Positions 13,250-16,915 of a stretch of DNA of 16,915 bases are shown here, in pieces. This DNA comes from Bacteroidota bacterium (GTDB lineage: Bacteria > Bacteroidota > Bacteroidia > Flavobacteriales > Weeksellaceae): assembly GCA_023433225.1 (NCBI GenBank), contig JAEZDQ010000003.1, positions 1 to 16,915 of the forward strand, read 5' to 3'. The position numbers and the translations under genes are program-made. Below the pieces are notes generated by a model, which did not search any database, was not told the origin of the DNA, and saw only the letters and a list, made by a program, of their open reading frames with translations. Numbering within the stretch: position 1 is the stretch's first letter; every line of letters begins with the position of its first letter.

Positions 13250-14545
13250 TTGGGTTATTTTTCCGCGTTGAAGCATCCTATTTTTGTGAGTGATTTAAAA
13301 AAGAGCGTGTCCAAAACCAAGAAAAATTTTTATGTGATAGGAATCAGTTTTGAAAAAGCTGATGCTGAAACACGTGGTAAATTTACATTTTTTCCCGACT
13401 CGGTCGAGCCATTTGCAAAAGAGGCCAAAGCATTGGGAATCGAAAGTTTTTTTGTGGTTTCCACTTGTAATCGCTCTGAATTTTATGGATTTGCAGACAG
13501 TGCCCAAACCATGATTGATTTGTATTGTCGTTACACCAATGGTAAGGTTTCAGAATTTTTACCCGTTATGAATATGACGGAGGGCGAAGGTGCAATCCGC
13601 CATCTTTTTGAAGTTTCCTCCGGCCTGAAAAGCCAGATTCTGGGTGATTTCGAAATCATCGGCCAGATCAAAACCTGGTTCAATCGGTTCAAAAAACAGG
13701 GTGCGTCCGATGCTTTTCTGGAAAGATTGGTCAATACCGCGATTCAAATCAGTAAAAAAGTCAAAAACCAAACTTCTTTGAGCAACGGTGCCGCCTCGGT
13801 TTCCTTTGCCGCGGTTCATTATATTTTATCCACCCAGAAAGAGGTCTCGCGCAAAAACATCCTGTTGTACGGCATTGGCAAAATTGGCAGAAACACTTGT
13901 ACGAATCTGGTTAAACATACCCAAAACGACCACATTACGCTTATCAACCGAACCAAAGAAAAAGCGGAAAACCTCAGTCGGAAATATGAAGTTCTGGTAA
14001 AGGATTTTTCCGATTTAAAAGAGGAACTTAAAAAAACTGACATCCTGATTGTAGCCACGGGATCGGACTGCCATACGATTACCGAAGAAATGATTCCTTT
14101 CGAAAAAGAAATGGCCATTATCGACCTTTCGGTTCCGGAAAACGTCGCACACACTTTGGCTTCGAGAGAAAACATTCAGTTGATCAATGTGGACGGACTC
14201 TCTAAAATGGTAGATGATACGTTGGATTCCAGAAAAGAATCGGTTCCATTGGCATTTGAGATTATTGAAGAACACAAAAAAGAATTTGACGAATGGCGGG
14301 AAAACCGGGAATACGTGCCCGTGATTCAATCATTCAAAGAAAGGTTGGAGTTTTTACAACATTATGAAATCAAAAACCTGAAAAAGAAAAACCCCCAAAT
14401 CAACGGTAAAGAAACTTTGGTGGCCGAAAAATTGGTTCAGAACCTGACCAACCAGTTTGCTGCGTATATCTTGGAAAACCCTCAGGAAGCAGACCATACG
14501 ATTGCCTTAATGGAAGATATTTTCAGATTAAAAAACCCTTCCTGA
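13250..14545 (+). CDS. hemA: Glutamyl-tRNA reductase
   Basis: First committed step of the C5 heme pathway: reduces Glu-tRNA(Glu) with NADPH to glutamate-1-semialdehyde. The catalytic domain has VVSTCNRSEFYG with nucleophile Cys73 (numbered from 13250), then FEVSSGLKSQILGDFEIIGQIK. The NADPH domain is at ILLYGIGKIGRNTCTNLVKH, and the C-terminal helical dimerisation domain ends IALMEDIFRLKNP. The start is uncertain. No ATG precedes NFYVIGISFEKADAE; TTG at 13250, GTG at 13286 and GTG at 13307 are in frame. I give the longest form, but 13286 or 13307 would fit the usual family length better. Its stop overlaps the hemC ATG by one base (TGATG). Confidence 0.95.
   Translation: MGYFSALKHPIFVSDLKKSVSKTKKNFYVIGISFEKADAETRGKFTFFPDSVEPFAKEAKALGIESFFVVSTCNRSEFYGFADSAQTMIDLYCRYTNGKVSEFLPVMNMTEGEGAIRHLFEVSSGLKSQILGDFEIIGQIKTWFNRFKKQGASDAFLERLVNTAIQISKKVKNQTSLSNGAASVSFAAVHYILSTQKEVSRKNILLYGIGKIGRNTCTNLVKHTQNDHITLINRTKEKAENLSRKYEVLVKDFSDLKEELKKTDILIVATGSDCHTITEEMIPFEKEMAIIDLSVPENVAHTLASRENIQLINVDGLSKMVDDTLDSRKESVPLAFEIIEEHKKEFDEWRENREYVPVIQSFKERLEFLQHYEIKNLKKKNPQINGKETLVAEKLVQNLTNQFAAYILENPQEADHTIALMEDIFRLKNPS
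13279..13286 (+). promoter_or_regulatory. Possible -7 element inside the long hemA reading frame
   Basis: TATTTTTG matches TAnnTTTG. If used, transcription would begin near 13291 and only the GTG start at 13307 would be available for hemA, with a leader of about 15 nt. A weaker alternative, TATTTTAG at 13236-13243, would serve the TTG or 13286 starts. Confidence 0.3.
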
Positions 14546-15462
14546 TGCAGCCCATACGTATTGGTACCCGCAAAAGCCCACTCGCAATGTGGCAGGCAAA
14601 AGCCGTCGCAAAAAAACTGGCCGAAAAAAACATACTTACCGAGGTGGTTCCCATCACTTCCGACGGAGACATCAACCTGAAACAACCCATTTATCAGTTG
14701 GGAATTACGGGTGTTTTTACCCGTTCACTCGACTTGGCATTGCTCAATAACCAAATAGACATTGCCGTCCACAGCCTCAAAGATGTACCAACCCTTTTGC
14801 CGGATGGAATCGAATTGAAAGGTTTTTTAGAAAGAGGAAATCCTTTTGATATGCTGATTTATAAATCCGATGGAATTTTTGATAAAACAAAACGAACCAT
14901 CGGCACAGGAAGTTTGAGAAGGAAATCATTTTGGCTTCATCGATTTCCGGAAGACAGTGTAGAAAACCTTCGGGGAAATGTCCAGTTAAGATTGCAAAAA
15001 CTGATTGATTCCGATTGGGATGGAGCCGTTTTTGCTGCTGCCGGAATGGAAAGAAGTGGGATGTTAGAAGATTTGGATTCAAAAGGTTTAAAATACAAGA
15101 TATTGGACTGGATGGTGCCCGCGCCTTCACAAGGAATCGTAGGAATAACCACCCGATCCGGCTTTGAAATGCCTGAAATTTCCGATGAAAATTCCATGAT
15201 TTCCGCGACCATTGAACGACAGTTCCTGAATGTTTTGGAAGGAGGGTGTACAGCTCCCATTGGCGGGTTTGCCGAAATAAATAATGAAAACGTTCATTTC
15301 AAAGGAGCTGTTTTGTCGTTGGATGGAAAGGAAATTATTTCTGTTGAAGAAGATTTCTCTAAATCTGAATTAGAAAATAAAGGAAAAGAATTGGCAGAAA
15401 AATGTTTTGAAAAAGGTGCGAAAGCATTGATTGAAGAAGTTCAAAATGGACTGAGAAAGTGA
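14545..15462 (+). CDS. hemC: Hydroxymethylbilane synthase (porphobilinogen deaminase)
   Basis: Joins four porphobilinogen molecules into hydroxymethylbilane. The 305 residues are normal length. Visible landmarks: IGTRKSPLAMWQA at 6-18, HSLKD with catalytic Asp80, GTGSLRR at 121-126, NLRGNVQLRL at 141-150, AAAGMERSG at 165-172, and LEGGCTAPIGGF with Cys235 carrying the dipyrromethane cofactor. The ATG uses the last base of the hemA stop, and the gene ends by overlapping the hemD GTG. Tight coupling within the hem operon is evident from the sequence. Confidence 0.97.
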   Translation: MQPIRIGTRKSPLAMWQAKAVAKKLAEKNILTEVVPITSDGDINLKQPIYQLGITGVFTRSLDLALLNNQIDIAVHSLKDVPTLLPDGIELKGFLERGNPFDMLIYKSDGIFDKTKRTIGTGSLRRKSFWLHRFPEDSVENLRGNVQLRLQKLIDSDWDGAVFAAAGMERSGMLEDLDSKGLKYKILDWMVPAPSQGIVGITTRSGFEMPEISDENSMISATIERQFLNVLEGGCTAPIGGFAEINNENVHFKGAVLSLDGKEIISVEEDFSKSELENKGKELAEKCFEKGAKALIEEVQNGLRK

Positions 15463-16133
15463 AGAAAATACTTTTCACAAAGGAAATTCCTTCCGGATTT
15501 TTGAAACAAAATTTGTCTCAAGATATTGATTTTGATGTGATTAATTTTTTAGAAATTGAAATTTATTCAAAAGACAAAATAATTCCATTGCTTGACGACT
15601 CGATTCATCAATATTTAATTACCAGTCAAAATGCTGTTGAAGCAATTCAGGATTTAGACCTAGAAGGAAGTTTTTATGTAGTCGGACAAAAAACAGCTGG
15701 AAAATTGGGTCAAAATAATTTCAAAGTCGAAGTGGTAGAAAATTATGCATCAGAACTCGCCGAATATTTATTGACCAACGATACCCCTAAAAACTGGTTG
15801 TTTTTTTGCGGTAACAACCGCCGAGAGGTTTTGTTTGAAAAACTTGTTCCGAACGGCCATTTCATAAAAGAAATCCTTTGCTACGATTCGATTCCAGTAG
15901 AACATGACTTGAAGGGGAAAATTTATAATGCCGTTGCATTTTTCAGCCCGCTGGGAGTGAAATCTTATTTAAAAAAAAATGACCTTTCCGCAGAGACTGT
16001 TGTTTTCTCCATTGGGAAGACGACTTCGGAGGAAGTTGAAAAACATACAAACAACAAAATAATTACAGCAGAAATTCCAATTTTGGAAAGCGTTTTAACA
16101 TCTATAAACCAATATTTTTATGTTGAAAAATAA
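15459..16133 (+). CDS. hemD: Uroporphyrinogen-III synthase
   Basis: Cyclises hydroxymethylbilane with inversion of ring D to uroporphyrinogen III. The 224 residues, operon position and scattered family motifs support the call in a poorly conserved family: YLITSQNAVEAI at 52-63, WLFFCGNNRREVL at 113-125, VAFFSPLGVKSYL at 159-171, and SIGKTTSEEVEK at 184-195. The start is GTG at 15459, sharing GTGA with the hemC stop; it gives the expected MKKILFTKEI N-terminus. The 3' end overlaps hemE by 14 nt. Confidence 0.92.
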   Translation: MKKILFTKEIPSGFLKQNLSQDIDFDVINFLEIEIYSKDKIIPLLDDSIHQYLITSQNAVEAIQDLDLEGSFYVVGQKTAGKLGQNNFKVEVVENYASELAEYLLTNDTPKNWLFFCGNNRREVLFEKLVPNGHFIKEILCYDSIPVEHDLKGKIYNAVAFFSPLGVKSYLKKNDLSAETVVFSIGKTTSEEVEKHTNNKIITAEIPILESVLTSINQYFYVEK

Positions 16134-16915
16134 TTTATTGCTCAGGGCATTAAAAGGAGAAGAATTGCAAAGGCCGCCGGTTTGGATGATGCGCCAAGCA
16201 GGTAGGTACTTACCTGAATTCATCAAATTGCGGGACCAATACGATTTTTTCACACGCTGCCAAACACCTGAATTAGCAACAGAAATCACGCTCCAGCCTA
16301 TCCGGAGATTTCCTTTGGACGCAGCCATTTTGTTTTCCGATATATTGGTTGTCCCGCAAGCAATGGGCATGGATTTCGAAATGAAACCGGGCGTTGGCCC
16401 ATGGTTGGAAAATCCCGTTAAAAGTGCTGCGGATGTAGAAAAGGCCATTGTTCCCGATGTTGAAGAGGCATTGGGCTATGTTTTTGAAGCGATTAAAATG
16501 ACCAAAAAAGAATTGGATGGGAAAGTGCCGCTGATTGGTTTCGCCGGTTCTCCGTGGACGATTTTATGTTACGCCGTTGAGGGAAAAGGTTCTAAAACTT
16601 TTGATACGGCAAAAGGTTTTTGTTTTAAAAATCCCGAAGCCGCACACCAATTATTACAAAAAATAACAGACACCACGATTGCTTATTTACTCCAAAAAGT
16701 TGAATCAGGCTGTGATGTCATTCAAATTTTCGATAGTTGGGGCGGGTTGCTTTCTCCTAAAGATTATGATGCATTTTCTTGGCCGTACATTGAGCAAATC
16801 GTAAATACTATATCCGAAAAAGTACCGGTTACCGTTTTTGCAAAAGGCTGTTGGTTCGCGCTCGAAAAAATGAGCCGATCCAAAGCTTCCGGATTGGGCG
16901 TAGATTGGACCATAG
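16120..16915 (+). CDS. hemE: Uroporphyrinogen decarboxylase, N-terminal 265 residues (runs off window)
   Basis: Decarboxylates uroporphyrinogen III to coproporphyrinogen III. Translating from the ATG at 16120 gives MLKNNLLLRALKGEEL, then the signature RPPVWMMRQAGRYLPEF with RQAGRYLPE at 25-33, FSDILVVP with catalytic Asp74, GFAGSPWTILCYAVEG at 140-155, and FDSWGGLL at 204-211. The frame is open to the last base of the window, so roughly the last quarter is missing. The start lies inside hemD, overlapping its last 14 nt. No in-frame ATG occurs earlier that would keep this N-terminus. Confidence 0.96.
   Translation, partial: MLKNNLLLRALKGEELQRPPVWMMRQAGRYLPEFIKLRDQYDFFTRCQTPELATEITLQPIRRFPLDAAILFSDILVVPQAMGMDFEMKPGVGPWLENPVKSAADVEKAIVPDVEEALGYVFEAIKMTKKELDGKVPLIGFAGSPWTILCYAVEGKGSKTFDTAKGFCFKNPEAAHQLLQKITDTTIAYLLQKVESGCDVIQIFDSWGGLLSPKDYDAFSWPYIEQIVNTISEKVPVTVFAKGCWFALEKMSRSKASGLGVDWTI

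Noticed and set aside
13819..14175. Minus-strand open frames of 60-118 residues opposite hemA and hemC, and similar ones elsewhere.
   Set aside because: All lie opposite well-identified genes, show biased shadow composition and have no motifs.
1..16915. Searched for a defence island, toxin-antitoxin pair, biosynthetic cluster or mobile element.
   Set aside because: Every sizeable gene belongs to a known housekeeping, uptake or secreted-protein family, with no recombinase, inverted terminal repeats or target duplications seen.

Overview
This window looks like ordinary chromosome from a member of the Bacteroidota, most likely order Flavobacteriales. Four signs point there: repeated promoter elements of the form TAnnTTTG in place of the sigma-70 -10 box; A-rich leaders with no Shine-Dalgarno sequence; a secreted nuclease ending in a type IX secretion (T9SS) sorting domain; and lipoproteins with acidic residues just after the lipidated cysteine. 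I see no IS element, phage gene, CRISPR array or integrase, and no gene stands out as recently transferred.

Layout. 1-1296 is a tightly packed + strand run: the end of an LD-carboxypeptidase, upp and a YraN-type nuclease-fold gene. 1366-2773 holds a secreted DUF2147 protein and a two-domain lipoprotein. 2812-5154 is a vitamin-uptake unit: a TPP riboswitch followed by a TonB-dependent outer-membrane receptor. 5155-5414 is a convergent intergenic gap with a 22-bp tandem repeat and a strong terminator hairpin. 5415-6503 (-) is a T9SS-exported endonuclease I. 6595-7045 is a compact unit of promoter, rpsT, tRNA-Glu(TTC) and terminator. 7091-8748 (-) is purK-purE. 8889-10721 is an MsbA-like ABC exporter. 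10774-11208 (-) is a small lipocalin-like lipoprotein, divergent from queG (11289-12239). 12236-13123 (-) is an AraC-type regulator, divergent from hemA-hemC-hemD-hemE, which runs off the right edge.

How the genes fit together. The right third is the C5 heme pathway: HemA makes glutamate semialdehyde from Glu-tRNA(Glu), and HemC, HemD and HemE take porphobilinogen to coproporphyrinogen III. The genes overlap by 1, 4 and 14 nt, so they are probably translationally coupled. The tRNA-Glu gene about 6 kb upstream encodes the kind of tRNA that HemA uses. PurK and PurE carry out the two-step carboxylation of AIR. The receptor behind the TPP riboswitch is expected to import thiamin or a thiamin precursor.

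I found no clearly new multi-gene system. The points most worth checking are non-coding: a PerR/Fur-like 7-1-7 palindrome inside a longer dyad between araC and hemA; possible competing hairpins between the TPP aptamer and its receptor gene; a hairpin covering the DUF2147 start codon; and the 22-bp repeat with a conserved stem and variable loop.
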